Of a DNA stretch of 64,000 nucleotides, positions 12,105-22,934 are shown one piece after another. The stretch is from Paracamarosporium sp. OC-R06-R3. Its lineage: Eukaryota > Ascomycota > Dothideomycetes > Pleosporales > Didymosphaeriaceae. The position numbers were made by a program, and so were the translations under genes. The stretch lies in NCBI GenBank assembly GCA_019828545.1, contig JACVRA010000117.1:1-64000 (forward strand), in the 5' to 3' direction. Numbering within the stretch: the first letter of the stretch is position 1; each line of letters starts with the position of its first letter. The notes under the pieces are model-generated. The model was not told the origin of the DNA and searched no databases. It was given only the letters and a program-made list of their open reading frames with translations.

Positions 12105-12443
12105 GGACTCGAATAATTCGGCACAAACAAACAAGGATACCCTAGCGGCCAGCCCGGACGGGGGACCGCAGCGAAGAGAAAGACGTGAAGGAGAAAGCGA
12201 TAATGACGGATCCGGAATCCACATCTCGACCACATGGGTGGGAGATAGCCTGTGCACATGCAATCTGCCAGGCGCAAAAGAACGATTGAGATACTCTCTT
12301 GGACGTGAATTGTATTTATAATTTTCGAATGAATGAAACCTTATTCAAACTCCAATCGTGCACCTCTCCGCAGAATACCTCCAACCTGTTTTTGTGCCGT
12401 CACCCAAGACCATGCTCCACAGCCCACTAAGAGACATCGTTAT
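12105..12443. other. Convergent 3' region, cupredoxin / repeat-peptide gene
   Basis: This holds the two facing 3' ends. One unrelated open frame runs antisense across the end of the cupredoxin gene and is a shadow. Nothing else was seen. Confidence 0.5.
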
Positions 12444-13122
12444 CTAGCAGCCTTCGTGCCACCTGATGTTGCAATCTATACTAGTGCCCTATTGTAAGTG
12501 TGTATATCGGCACAATCGTCGTTCTCACTGCGTACCGGCTGGCTCGGGAGCAGCAATTCGCTTGCAGTTGGCGTGCGGGTTAGGACCACAGTCTACAAGC
12601 AAACGATATCAGTACCATACTGCATCACCTCCCATGTTGAGAGAGTAATTGAGACGTACCGGCAGGCTCTGGCTCAGGTACAGGCTCTGGGATAGGCGCC
12701 CTCTTGCAGTTTGCGTGTGGGTTCAAGCCGCAGTCTAATATACATTGTCCATCAGTCTCGCACTATTGTTACTGGTCGTACTACGACGTACCGACAGGCT
12801 CCGGCTCGGGTACGGGCTCTGGGATAGGTGCCCGCTTGCAGTTTGCGTGTGGGTTCAGGCCGCAGTCTAACATACGTTGTCTATTAGTCTTGTGCGATTG
12901 TTGTAAGGTATACTACGACGCACCGACAGGCTCGGGTTCAGGGACAGCCACACGCTTGCAGTTAGCATGTGGGTTGAGGCCGCAGTCTGGCTCGCAGTGG
13001 TCGTTAGCTCCTGAGTATCTTGTGGAGAGTATGTTGAATGAACTTGACGTACCGACAGGAATGGCAACAGCGAGGGCTGCAGACGCCATGGCAAAGCCAG
13101 TAATGACTTGAGTAAACTTCAT
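12444..13122 (-). CDS. Kex2/Ste13-type repeat peptide precursor (alpha-factor-like, five copies)
   Basis: Six exons (13053-13122, 12924-12986, 12792-12866, 12660-12734, 12536-12592, 12444-12475) encode 123 residues. All five introns (57-67 bases) are in phase 1. Exon 1 is a signal peptide (MKFTQVITGFAMASAALAVA) plus IPV. Each later exon opens with Asp-Cys. Copies 1-3 read VDCGLNPHANC, copy 4 ADCGPNPHANC, and the last ADCNIRWHEGC at the very C-terminus. Copies 1-4 are followed by Lys-Arg, a Kex2 site. The spacers are strings of X-Ala/X-Pro dipeptides (VA VP EP EP; AP IP EP VP EP EP twice; IA AP EP), and IP precedes copy 1, as expected for Ste13-type trimming. The likely products are disulfide-closed undecapeptides. 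The architecture is that of alpha-pheromone precursors, or of other Kex2-processed repeat proteins. The core lacks the usual W-C-x3-G-x2-C pheromone pattern, so the function stays open. Confidence 0.85.
12660..12923 (-). repeat. 132-base tandem duplication of exon plus intron
   Basis: Two adjacent 132-base units, 12792-12923 and 12660-12791, each hold a 75-base exon and a 57-base intron. By eye the exons match at 68 of 75 positions (only one change alters the protein, Val to Ala) and the introns at 41 of 57, mostly transitions. This is direct evidence that the peptide copies were multiplied by duplicating whole exon-intron units. Confidence 0.9.
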
Positions 13123-13661
13123 GATTCTCTGAGATTTCGTTGGCGGCGGTAGAGGTCTTGAACTAGACGAAAGCTTTGTACACGGCAGCGATACTCACTC
13201 ATTCCTTTGACAACAAACCCTACTTATACATCTCCGAGACGATATGCCTCCCTGGAGACTACGCACTATTTTCGACCCTAATTTTTCCTCTGTGTAACAT
13301 CAGGTACGCGGTCCTGATTTTGCACTACGTTTTAGGAAGGTGAAGATACAGAAGTGTAGCTCGCTTACCCGAGACGAATACACCGGGGCGCTGACGTTAG
13401 ATAGCGATAGTACCATTGGAGGAACGCAATCTTATCAAGCATTCTGACGAACCGGTGGTTCTGGAAACAAGCTCTAGACAAGCTCTAGACCGCAGTCTTG
13501 ATTCGTAGGATGGATCGCAGATGAAGCTGAGATGGGAAAAAGGTAAGCATTTTTACGGCCGTTAACTGGATTTAGATGGGAGCACGATAGGGAAGTGTGG
13601 GTTTGAATGTGCGCAGGTGAGGTATCTCGTGTTATTGGTTCAAATCTAGTAACGAATGTGG
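13123..13661. promoter_or_regulatory. Promoter region of the repeat-peptide gene
   Basis: On the minus strand a TATAAG lies at 13223-13228, about 100 bases upstream of the start. An ACAAAG (13174-13179) matches the core bound by HMG-box regulators, but such a short match is weak. The rest, up to the permease 3' end, contains no supported gene. Confidence 0.35.
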
Positions 13662-15952
13662 TTACTTGTCTGCGACGACGCAACTCCAGAGCTCCCGCAG
13701 TAAACTTTTCTCCATACGCCTTGGTCGTTCTTCGAGTATCCTTTCGATTATCTGGCGCTCTTCTTCATTTGCTTGATGCGTCTGATCCTGCTCATCAGGC
13801 TCCATCGCGAATCCTGCGCCAAAGTCTCTTGGGGGCTGTTGCGCTTCTAACTCAATCCCATCGGGCTTGGGTATTCCTTCAGGAGCTATGGCAGGATCTT
13901 CCCCTTCAATGATAGTGAGGTCGCGAAGGACATAGTCGCCTGGTGCCAGGTCCCGAACATCGACAGCAGAGGAACAAGGAGTTATGTATTTGTACGTGAG
14001 ATAGAAAATTGCGAACAGGAATGGCTGTTGGCTGATTAACATAGTGAGGGATAATGTTGGTGCAGACTCACCCCTGAATATGCTCCTAGTACATCGCAGG
14101 CAAGACCGACAGTCGACTTTAGGTTGTCGGTCGAGGTCAGACCATTTTTTGCCCTAATAATGTACAGTGGGGGGACCCCTGACCAGATGACGACGAACGT
14201 ACACCCGATAATACCAATGTAGGCTGGCAGCGGTTGCCAGCGGGATTTAAACATTCTAGAGATGTAGAGCGGGTCATTGCGGCTTAAGATCCTTCGCTCC
14301 TCTAATCGCTTAAGCCTAAAGGGAGGTGTAAGTATGCATACTCCCAAGCGCAAAGAATTAGTCTCACCCCGCCTTGAACTTGAGAAATGTGACACATTCG
14401 CAAATGTACACACAAGAAATGGATCCAGTGAAGAAGTCCGACAGGGTTTGACGTGGCTGAAGAATATATTAGCGTGTACCACTCGTAGTAGGATAGTTAG
14501 AGTAGTAATCCGACGGCAACTAAACAGATAGAAGAATAGCTAGTTACCTGATCATAGGCTTGCCTACTGAGGCCAGCGAGAGAGACAAAACCAAACAAGG
14601 AGCATAAGAGGATTGCTGCAAGTGGTGTATGCCCATTGTTCGTTTTGCCGAAGACATCCGCTACCCTTGCAGGGAGGTAGGTTTGTGCGAGCATGAACAC
14701 GCTGCGCGATGCTACATACAATTCCGTGTTCCTAGCGGTCATCAGTGATGAACTTGTGTTACAGCCGAATTACTCACGCAGCCGTGTACGCTGAGATGAT
14801 GAAGAATAGGTTTAACGCCTTTGTGACACCTGCGATAGCAGACGTCTGAGCGGCTACTACAAATGGCGACAATCCTCCATTACCGCTTCGGCTCCACATG
14901 ACTGCTAGATTAGGATCGGCATAGTTGACATTTGCTGCAACAGACATGAGAGCAAGAGGTAGTAAAGTAAGTGGCACAATGTACACAAAAGACATGACTA
15001 CTGGCACATCTTTGAAAGGTTCCTTTGCCTCGCCTGCGGTCATCGCAATGATTTCGCCCCCGTAACAGGAGAACATGGCAAACGTGACCGAAGTCAGGAA
15101 GCCGAATAGTCGGCCACCGCCGCCTGGAATGCCGAATTGAGTATCTGGTACGTCTTTTCCGTATATGCTATCATCTAAAACAACACTAAATCCTGCAGGT
15201 GCAAAGCCGGGAGTAAAAGGCATTTCCGTGTAGTTCCTATGGTAGGATCCGGTCCGTTGCCCGGCAGCTCCGGTATTGATCACAATCATTAGTATGCAGA
15301 CGAGGACAAACAAGCACAATTTGAAAGCTGCGACGACTCTCTCGATTCTTCCGTACAATTTGACACCAAGACAGTGTGAGAATGTGGTCAGTGCAATGAA
15401 TGCGATGGTGATGCCGACTTCTACTGCTGGTGGATGACGTTCAGGCTTGTCCCCGGACTTCATAAGTGAAGTGAGCTCCGCGGAGTATGCGGTGAGACAG
15501 GCCATGGACAGGATATTCCCGAGCCTCACCTTAGTTAGTTGGCTCAGGATGAACATACTTGAATCGAATACTCACGAATATGATACTGCTACAGCGAATC
15601 CTGCAGCGGGGTCTAAGAATTTATGTGGTAGGTCGATCAACGCTCCTGTTAGCGGCCGGCACGCTACCATTTCCGTAAGCGTATACAAGACACATGCCGC
15701 TATAATGCCAGCGACAAGATAGCTGAGAGGTCCCCCGAGGGACCCAGAAGTGGTGATAAGCGAGCCGGATGTTACAAAGATGCCCACGCCGACACAGCCT
15801 GAAATGCCGATACCTGTGATGTTGGTTAGCATGAGGCCATCACTCAGTGTGATGATGGTACCAGTAAGCTGTGGACGGCCGAGTATGCGATGAAGGTGTT
15901 CATAGTGGTAAACATAGTAAGGACTCCGATCTAACGGTCGTGAATCATCCAT
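13662..15952 (-). CDS. Amino-acid permease (APC superfamily, fungal AAT type)
   Basis: A plasma-membrane proton-coupled amino-acid transporter with about 12 membrane helices. My model has six exons (15576-15952, 14778-15524, 14548-14731, 14368-14456, 14072-14315, 13662-14024), giving 667 residues. Helix 1 carries GIGISGCVGVGIFVTSG, the family's substrate-binding loop, preceded by LSDGLMLTNIT. Later blocks include FSCYGGEIIAMTAGEAKEP, ANTELYVASRSVFMLAQ, FTGSISCVYICECVTFLKFK, and PFLFAIFYLTYKYIT near the end, all in family order. The tail is acidic and Glu/Arg-rich and should be cytosolic. Introns 2-5 rejoin conserved blocks cleanly. Intron 1 is less certain, because the best in-frame solution uses an unusual GAG acceptor; an upstream donor with an AAG acceptor would change only two residues. 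Substrate specificity cannot be read from this sequence. Confidence 0.87.
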
Positions 15953-16616
15953 AGTGAAGCTCTGGTTTTGACGAAGGTATCAGGCGACCTAGATAACCAG
16001 TGGCGACAGGCACCGATATCAATGCCATCTGCGCATACATATTCAAGACATGAAAGGGACGAGGCAGACAGTGGCTGGGCTTGCCTTGCATTTCGAGCCA
16101 TTAACGTCGAATTGGCAAGGTCTTATCAGTCAAAAGGCAACAGCCCCCAACGTATCGACGAAGTTAATACCGCATCGAGGCGCAGCTTTAGGGTGTTGGT
16201 AGGAGCCCATGAGAAGCATAAGGTGCATCAAACGACCTGGGTTTTGGGTTTTGTGTACTGGTGTGTACGCAATTGCGCTGGGCGTTGCATCACAGGGCCA
16301 CGGTTCAAGGCGCCGATCGGGCGCCACACTAACCTTCCATTGGCTACAGAACCCGAACAGTATTATTGCCCGCCTCACTACCAATAGCGTCCTAGCATCT
16401 GAGATGGCTGAGCCTGTAGGAAGAGGCTTAGCTTATGGTGACGCATGAGGCCTTCAACGAGCGTACCTACGCCCTCTCGGTATCTCTACTGCCGTCAGCT
16501 ACAAGTTTCTGTAAGGCTGTTGCCTATCCACCTTGAATTACTTATAACTCTTCTCCACTTTTCCATTTTGGCATGGCACGAAGCTTAAAGCATCCATGCC
16601 AATTATGCCGTGAACC
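15953..16616. promoter_or_regulatory. Divergent promoter region, permease / WD40-like gene
   Basis: These 664 bases lie between two divergent start codons. Open frames of up to 139 codons (15968-16387) overlap on both strands, but they have no splice context or known domain, so I treat them as chance. No specific regulatory motif is clear. Confidence 0.4.
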
Positions 16617-18241
16617 ATGGCTCGCAATTCCATTGCATCATCTGGGGTATCTCCAACATCGCCAGAGCAACACTTTCATATACCCGAGCCACTCCCGATT
16701 GTGCAAGACGAACCACGAGGTACCATTTCCCATACGCGACTGCAGCAGCAAAGACGTTGGCTTTCCCTACGCGACCATGATGCCTTCGTCTCAACCGCCA
16801 TTGCGCCAAACAGGTGGGTAGCAGCTGCTACCTCATCCGAAATCCGTCTATACGATATAGAGAAACAGAATCTTATCTATGACGTCAAACCAATTTTTTC
16901 ATATCGCCTCAAATTACTGTCAAAGAGCGAAAGCGTGCGGGCAGTCGCCATTTCTAACGACCTTTTGGCTGTGGTGACGCATCTTCGCCTCTTAGTATAC
17001 TATTACCGTAAACCTGGCAACGACGAGGACACAGCGGATGAGGTGCGCAACGACGAGGACAGAGTGCATGAGGTGCGCATCGATCAGAAAGCATCATGGA
17101 CCCCAAGATCAGTATCAATCTTGCAGGTAGACTTTACAAATACAGATCAAAGCGCTGCTGCATGGGTTGCCATAGGCGGAGAGGGTGTGAATGGCGTGAA
17201 ACTGTTCGAGTACTCCCAACAAAGACCTTGCTCATACGCACCTTTCTGGAGCCCCCTGAGCGACTGTGGCAGGGCTTTAAATCTGGAATGTCGGCATAAC
17301 ACTGGCCTGGTGCAATCTGTGGGCTTTTCAACATACACACGCATGAATTGTTTTTTCGTTTTTGGGGTGACTTCGGAAAATCGCGTCTTCTGCTGGAAAA
17401 TCCAGAGACACAAAATAGGTAAGCTTTCTAGAAGTGACAGTGTGTTTTGGTGACGAATTCATGATTCTGATAGACGTAGGTCATCCAGTTTCAATATCAT
17501 GCACCAAGTTCGATGCGAATGCAACACAAAATCCATCCGTAAGCAACTAGGCCAACCCGATATGCAAGGTCTGACATTCAGTAGCCATACAGAGGGGAGA
17601 TTACCGCCGTTAGTTTGTTCGAATCGCCATCTGGCGAAGCATATATTCTCGTTGCGATAAACCAAAAGCATGGTTCACAACTAGCACGGAGCTTTCTAGT
17701 GCCCATGGATAAATCCGGTGCTCAACGGAAGTCGCTTCCGAGCAAAGTAGCAGGAAGGCAAGTACTGTCCGCGGTTGCATCCGCGAACGGTCATTTCCTC
17801 GTTGTCCTGGAAGGAGGCACGCTAAAGCTCCTGAAGGTACGTGATGCTTCTAGGGGAGGTCTCGCATGTCTCGAAACTTGCCTGGACTGGGCGTCGTCTT
17901 TGAAAGAGACGGCGAAGGCCGCTTGTGCGATATCACTGTCGTTGAAGGAAACCGAGGATCTCATTGAGATTACCGGCGTTGATGGCCGTGGTCATCTACT
18001 CTCTGTTCGGGTGAGTGTTCTCGGTATGCCTGTGAAAGCACCCCTTTCACTTACGAGACCTTGTTTCGTCGAGAATGTGGAGCTTCCAGGCGACGCCATA
18101 GTGCCAGAGCTCCCAGGCAACCCCAACATGCCTTGGGAGATCTGCGAGACGGTAGTCAGGCCACCTATACGAGTGGACTCGACGGTGCAATCCGAAGAGG
18201 AGCGTGATTCGGGGGTGATTGGGACTATGCTGGCCGTTTGA
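16617..18241 (+). CDS. WD40-like beta-propeller protein of unknown function
   Basis: Exons 16617-17418, 17474-17538 and 17585-18241 give 507 residues. I do not recognise a named family. The pattern is that of a degenerate propeller: repeated strands such as WVAAATSSEIRLYDIEKQ, VRAVAISNDLLAVVTHLRLLVYY, WVAIGGEGVNGVKLFEY and FFVFGVTSENRVFCWKI, then GEITAVSLFESPSGEAYILVA after intron 2. A short acidic insert with a duplicated EVRNDED-type motif lies near residues 135-160. There is no signal peptide or membrane segment, so it is probably cytosolic or nuclear. The second intron's acceptor was chosen because it is the only one nearby that keeps the frame. An alternative acceptor for intron 1, six bases downstream, would drop two residues. 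Confidence 0.7.
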
Positions 18242-19664
18242 GTAGAGCAGTCTCTGGGACTGTGTGGGTCTGCCAGGGGAGGGAATTGACTACTGGAACG
18301 GGGCTGGATGGACACAGCGTGCAGGAACTGCTGCATCTCCGACAACCAGAGCCACATTGGGCCATGGACGGACGAACAACGACGTGTCGTGAGAACAGTG
18401 TTGCATCTGAGCGTTGGCTCCGATGCCGGGTGGCCGTTTCGGGCAAGAGTCGTCCGGAACGGGCTTAGCGCCAAGGGTTTCAGATGGCTTCTGGCGAGAC
18501 AAAGCTGCTGTACTCCACTTGCGACGTGTAGGTACTGAATATAAGACTCGAGCTCTCGCACTACGTACCTGTCATCGCTTTCCGCCGCATCAGATTACTC
18601 TCCGCGGACTGTGCCATATCGTCCGCACAGCCAGAAGCACGATGAGCCCCGCACAGGTCCCCAGCCAGAGCAACACCTGGACACCCCCTCAAGCATCACG
18701 CCACCAGGACTCAATACAACACATGGCCATGGACAAGATCATCGATTTCTGGCCAAGTCCGCCATTTAGATGACCGGGCGGCAAGTGATGCAGGCGTGGC
18801 GTCGGCATCTGCATCTTTGTTCGTCGTATCGGGACTGGACGCCCTTCTGGCCACTCCGCAGCGGCTGTCGTCCCGAATGCGCTTCTCTTGGCCTATCCCA
18901 AAGCTCCGCCGCAGACGCACAGCTACGCGATGCGCAATTCGCAATGGGATTCGTTTACCCCAAGCGGCAGGCAGCGCTCCACCCCCATCAACGACCAGGG
19001 GGCCGCCAACGGAGCCGAAAGGGGCCCCACGGCAACACGCGCAGCAGCAGTGAACGTCCGTCGCTGCTTACAGTCATCACAGACGCTATCCGTCGTTAGG
19101 TCGCTGTAGAGTTGGCGCCGGGAGCGACTGGACCTGCATACTGTGTTGGGTAAGCTCCAAGTGGCTGGAGAGATTTAGCGGGGGATCTCATCGTCGGATG
19201 CTCGCTATTCACCCACGCGACGAACCATGCTGCGTTTGTGTTGGCCCTCACCGAGCCATCCTGGTACGTTCCTGTTCGAGTGACAGGGCGGACGCCCTGG
19301 TCCAGTCGCGTACTCGAACGGCCGCCTTCACAGTCTGCGCTGCTCTGCTGTCATTTCACCATATCCATTACGCTGCACCCCCGCTTTCGTTCTGATAAGA
19401 TCCGCACCTTCCTTTCTTTAGCAGGCCACCTTCGTCAGGTGCATAGGCGTCCTTTATCTGTGCGGCTTCCAAATTTCTATATGAGGTAGTTGGGCTGCTT
19501 CGCCCACATCTCGCTACCCGTTTCCATATCCTGCTGTGCAACCTGTCGAGCCTAGGCCTTTGCGTTGCTCAGCATTCACGCCTCGTATAGTGAAACCCAT
19601 CTTCTACGGCCTCAAATCATCTCCAACGTCCCGTGTGCGGCTTCAGCTTGGTTCTTGCATCGAC
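18242..19664. other. GC-rich stretch with overlapping open frames, no supported gene
   Basis: Between 18240 and 19110 all three forward frames and two reverse frames are open for 70-120 codons, because the GC-rich composition lacks stop codons. A 43-codon ATG frame at 18641-18772 and a Ser/Thr-rich frame near 18888-19109 look slightly protein-like. No splice sites connect them into a model I can defend. The segment 19110-19664 is the DUF3445 promoter and leader. Confidence 0.4.
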
Positions 19665-21233
19665 ATGGTTACTCCACTGCTGCTGCTCGGCGTCATCTTC
19701 GTCGTCAGCTCTGGACTATTCATACTATTGAAGAAAGGAAGGCGTGAAGTCATCCTGAATCGACTTCACTTCCAGCGCCGACGATTCTCTGATTCAAAGA
19801 CACCTCCTCGGTCCTTATCACCGGGAAAAGAAGACAACAGCTCAGGGCCAGATTATTCAGACGTATACCCCCCTTCTCGTAAGGTTGCACTCGCAGACAT
19901 CCCTGGTTTCGCGGAGAAGTTGGGCAAGACCCGGGAGGCTGTGATCGTTTCTGCAGAGAAGAAAGAGTGCGTCCCCCTGACCACTGAGCTTCACGATGCG
20001 AAGAAAACCATGTGTACCCCGTGTGAATTTACGGTAGAGGAGATCGAAGCGCTCGGAGACTTCCCAGATTACGCTACGCTCAGCGGCATACCTCTCCCCG
20101 AGCCATACCATGACTTCGATATTCAGAAGGCCAAGCCGAGGCCATACCGACCGTTCCGATGGGCATATCACCAAACAATGTGTAAGTGCTAGATAAGAGC
20201 ATGTTGTATATTGTGCTGAAAGTGCCACAGCCCTCACGAAGATGGAGCCAGATTGGTGGCTTGAGCTCGAGAGCACATACGAAGAACGCATACGGCAGCG
20301 AAAGGAAATCTACGAGAAAGAAGGCGAGAAGGTGTTGAACATGCTCCCCGGCTCGTACTTCGCTTGTAAGGAGTTGATGGAGATGTCTCTCCAGTTCCTC
20401 TGTGCGCGCTATCCGCAACACTTCCGCTTAGACAAAGAGAGGATGGTCTTTTATAATGGGATATTGAAAACGGAGTCGGACCTCAAGCAAACTCATCCTC
20501 TCCACGTCATCTTCAACAACATTCCTGAAGATTTCGCCATCACGATGCGGAACCCTGAGGATGGTCTATACAGCTTCCGCGCAGGTACAATCTGCAGTGC
20601 TTTGGGATGGAATGTGGGTTCCAAAATTGGCAAGAGCTTGCCCGAGATACATGCACCTGTGCCGGACTACAAGGAGAAGATGCAGTTCTCCATGGATCGG
20701 TACGTAGTGAAGTTGACCCCCCACTTCGGTCGTCGCACTAATATTGGTCTAGTTACTTTACGAAGAAGCCAACTGATAAGGCTATCCAACGTGGGTCATG
20801 GGGCCTAGAAGTGGATCAACCCCTCTACATGCCACCTGGTGACCCACATGAGAAGCTGCGTGACGTCCAGATGGCCGATCTTGACATCTCACGCTGCCAC
20901 CTTCGGGTCGATTGGCAGACACTGCGACGCCTACCCTTATCAGGCGCTATTGTCTTCAACTTCAAAGCCCTCTTCACGCCGCTCGAAGAGTTTCGCACCG
21001 AGCCTTTTATACCCGCGCTTGTCATGAAGGTCTTGAACGAGGCGAAGCCAAACTTGATGGCCTATAAGAATACCTGGCACACTGAACACGTCGTCAAGCC
21101 TGCATTGGAAAAGTGGGCAAAAGAGCAGGTCGAAAAGGGATGGGTGCCGGAAGACTGGGAGCCGCATACTTTGGACGATAGTCCCTACTTTCCCGGATGG
21201 GAGAAAAAGTGGCATCAGCAACAAGGATTTTAA
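19665..21233 (+). CDS. DUF3445 protein (heme-dependent oxidative N-demethylase-like), membrane-anchored
   Basis: Exons 19665-20181, 20231-20699 and 20753-21233 (introns 49 and 53 bases) give 488 residues. Residues 1-22 form one strong transmembrane anchor (MVTPLLLLGVIFVVSSGLFI), followed by a basic cytosolic stretch. The DUF3445 domain fills about residues 170-480. Recognisable blocks are MEPDWWLELESTYEERI, QFLCARYPQHFRL, EDFAITMRNPEDGLYSFRAG, LPEIHAPVPDYKEKMQFSMDRYF (rejoined across intron 2), and SWGLEVDQPLYMPPGD. In bacteria this family is known as the heme-binding alpha subunit of an oxidative N-demethylase. The fungal role is unestablished, so the activity is only a family-based expectation. 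The in-frame extension upstream has no ATG, which fixes the start. Confidence 0.88.
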
Positions 21234-21798
21234 GTGGAGTGGATGATGGCTACTCAAAAAATACTGTGTGGTCTGTGCTACAATTGCATTCTTATAACAT
21301 ATCATTTTGTACATATCTGGCGCAGGGTTTTTGCATGAGCGAACCCATAAGCTGTATACCCGTTGTGTGCCTTCTTGGCCGCATCTGAGTCTTTAGCTTT
21401 GGCATACTTTACATAAGACATCAATTTTACATCTCTATATCTAAATTCCGAACGCTCCCTCCACTGTGAAACATCTACTTAGACTACAGCTTATCTATGC
21501 ACTCAATCCTGTAGCTGATTTGTGGCGGGTGTAGGGTATGGAAGGTGGTGGTGAGGAAGTTATGTAGTGTAGTGATCCGTAACTGAATGTGCGCAGTGCA
21601 TGAATTTCGGGGTGTTGTTTTGGCAGAACCTATCGGGCAGCTGGTCGATGTATATGAACTTTGCAAGTTTGAGTGGAAAGGTTTCGCTCTACTCTTCCAT
21701 CGATGAGCATGTGTGAAGAGCTCGGACCGTGGTTTGAAAGATACCTTCACAAATCCGTGATACGGATTTGGATAAAGAGCTGCACTTATAGAGATAGC
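21234..21798. other. Convergent 3' region, DUF3445 / C45 hydrolase
   Basis: Two facing 3' ends. AT-rich, with only short unsupported open frames. Confidence 0.5.
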
Positions 21799-22934
21799 CT
21801 ACAGTTCTAACGTAACAGTTTCTTCAGTTTCTGTCGGCCTTCCCAGCCTTACCACTCCCCTCCTAGCCTTCAAGTCCATTACGATGTTAAACAAGGTTGA
21901 GGTGCCGCCGTCCGGTGCTTGGCGACAGATTGAGTACGGAAACCCATACTCGTCCTCAAATAGACGACTAACATCTTCCCAGCTGGGCTCGCTGCCTAGT
22001 TTTTCGGTATTCTCCGTCATAGTCTTCACACGCACTAATGAGTCTTTCAACCACACCGTATCAACCTCACCTGGATGTTCTTGGAGGAGGTGATTTGAAT
22101 GGGCAATGCGACCTTTGTCATCCGGCTTGCAATGTGCAAATGTCGATTTAGTAGACTCGAGTCCAATGGCTTGTGAAGCGTCCGAGATTAGAATATGTGC
22201 TGAGGCGGCCATGCCGTAGCTTTCCAGTTTATGCACTGCTTCCAGCGTACTGTTGCTTTCGAGTGCGGCGCGAAGGCCGAAATGCACAGGCATGCGCGAA
22301 GAGTCTACACCATGGACTTTGATCGCGTTTAGAAGAGTTCCGACGCCGGAGCTGTTGAATCCTATCTTGCCAATTATACCTGCTTCGGTTACCTGGATAA
22401 TAGTCGGTTTGCTGGGTTGCGAGATCTTGGTGATGATGAGGTTTTGCTTCTGCCCTGTCATCCACTACACATTCGTCAGTCATCATAACAGAATTATGAC
22501 TGGCTTCCTTTGACTCACATCCCAATTTTGGGCGAGATATGCTCTCTTCTCTGTTTGCCAAGATAGTGCCGTACATCCGTCACTGAACATGCCAAAGTTG
22601 ATTTCGGTCCGCACGTTGATAGCAACGATATCGAGCAAATCTCGTCCTGATCCATCGGCTATACCTTGCATCTCTTCATGATATGCAGGCCATTTCTCCT
22701 TCGCTGATTTCTCGAACGTCTCTGCATGTTGCAGCACCTCAGGCCATTCTTGCTTGCAATTCTTCTTAAAAAGCTCTGCATAAAACGCGATACAGCGACC
22801 GATCTCTGTTTTCGCAGCTACACCGTGTTGGTGGCCGATCTAGAATCAAGTCAGGCTGGTATAGTGATGGATGGCGCATAGTGAAGAGGTAAACGTACTT
22901 CGTAAGGCGACCCTTTGCATTCAACGAACAGCAT
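21799..22934 (-). CDS. C45-family Ntn-hydrolase (isopenicillin N acyltransferase-like)
   Basis: A self-cleaving Ntn-hydrolase of the acyl-CoA:6-aminopenicillanate acyltransferase family. Exons 22899-22934, 22519-22839 and 21799-22464 give 340 residues, against 357 for the penicillin enzyme. The start MLFVECKGSPYE joins IGHQHG, the family's N-terminal block. The nucleophile is Cys101 in FSDGCTALSW; the Gly100-Cys101 bond matches the self-processing site of the family. LAQNWD joins WMTGQKQNL across intron 2, and downstream blocks GFNSSGVGTLLN and SNHLL fit the catalytic asparagine and His/Leu regions. No NRPS, IPNS or peroxisomal-targeting C-terminus is present (it ends TLEL), so a penicillin role is not supported. 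Amide or acyl-peptide hydrolysis is more likely. The gene faces a polysaccharide deacetylase across a 467-base shared upstream region. Confidence 0.9.

Noticed and set aside
12444..13122. A dikaritin/ustiloxin-type RiPP precursor
   Set aside because: The repeated core with Kex2 sites fits, but no UstYa-like (DUF3328) oxidase, tyrosinase or other RiPP tailoring gene lies nearby, and the cores have a Cys pair and X-Pro spacers that fit a pheromone-like precursor better.
18238..19109. Several overlapping open frames of 70-120 codons, some with protein-like composition
   Set aside because: Most frames of both strands are open at once because of high GC content; no consistent splice sites or domain could be found.
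21799..22934. A penicillin-type biosynthetic locus suggested by the isopenicillin N acyltransferase-like gene
   Set aside because: No ACV synthetase or isopenicillin N synthase is present in the window and the protein lacks a peroxisomal ending; C45 relatives without any penicillin link are common in fungi.
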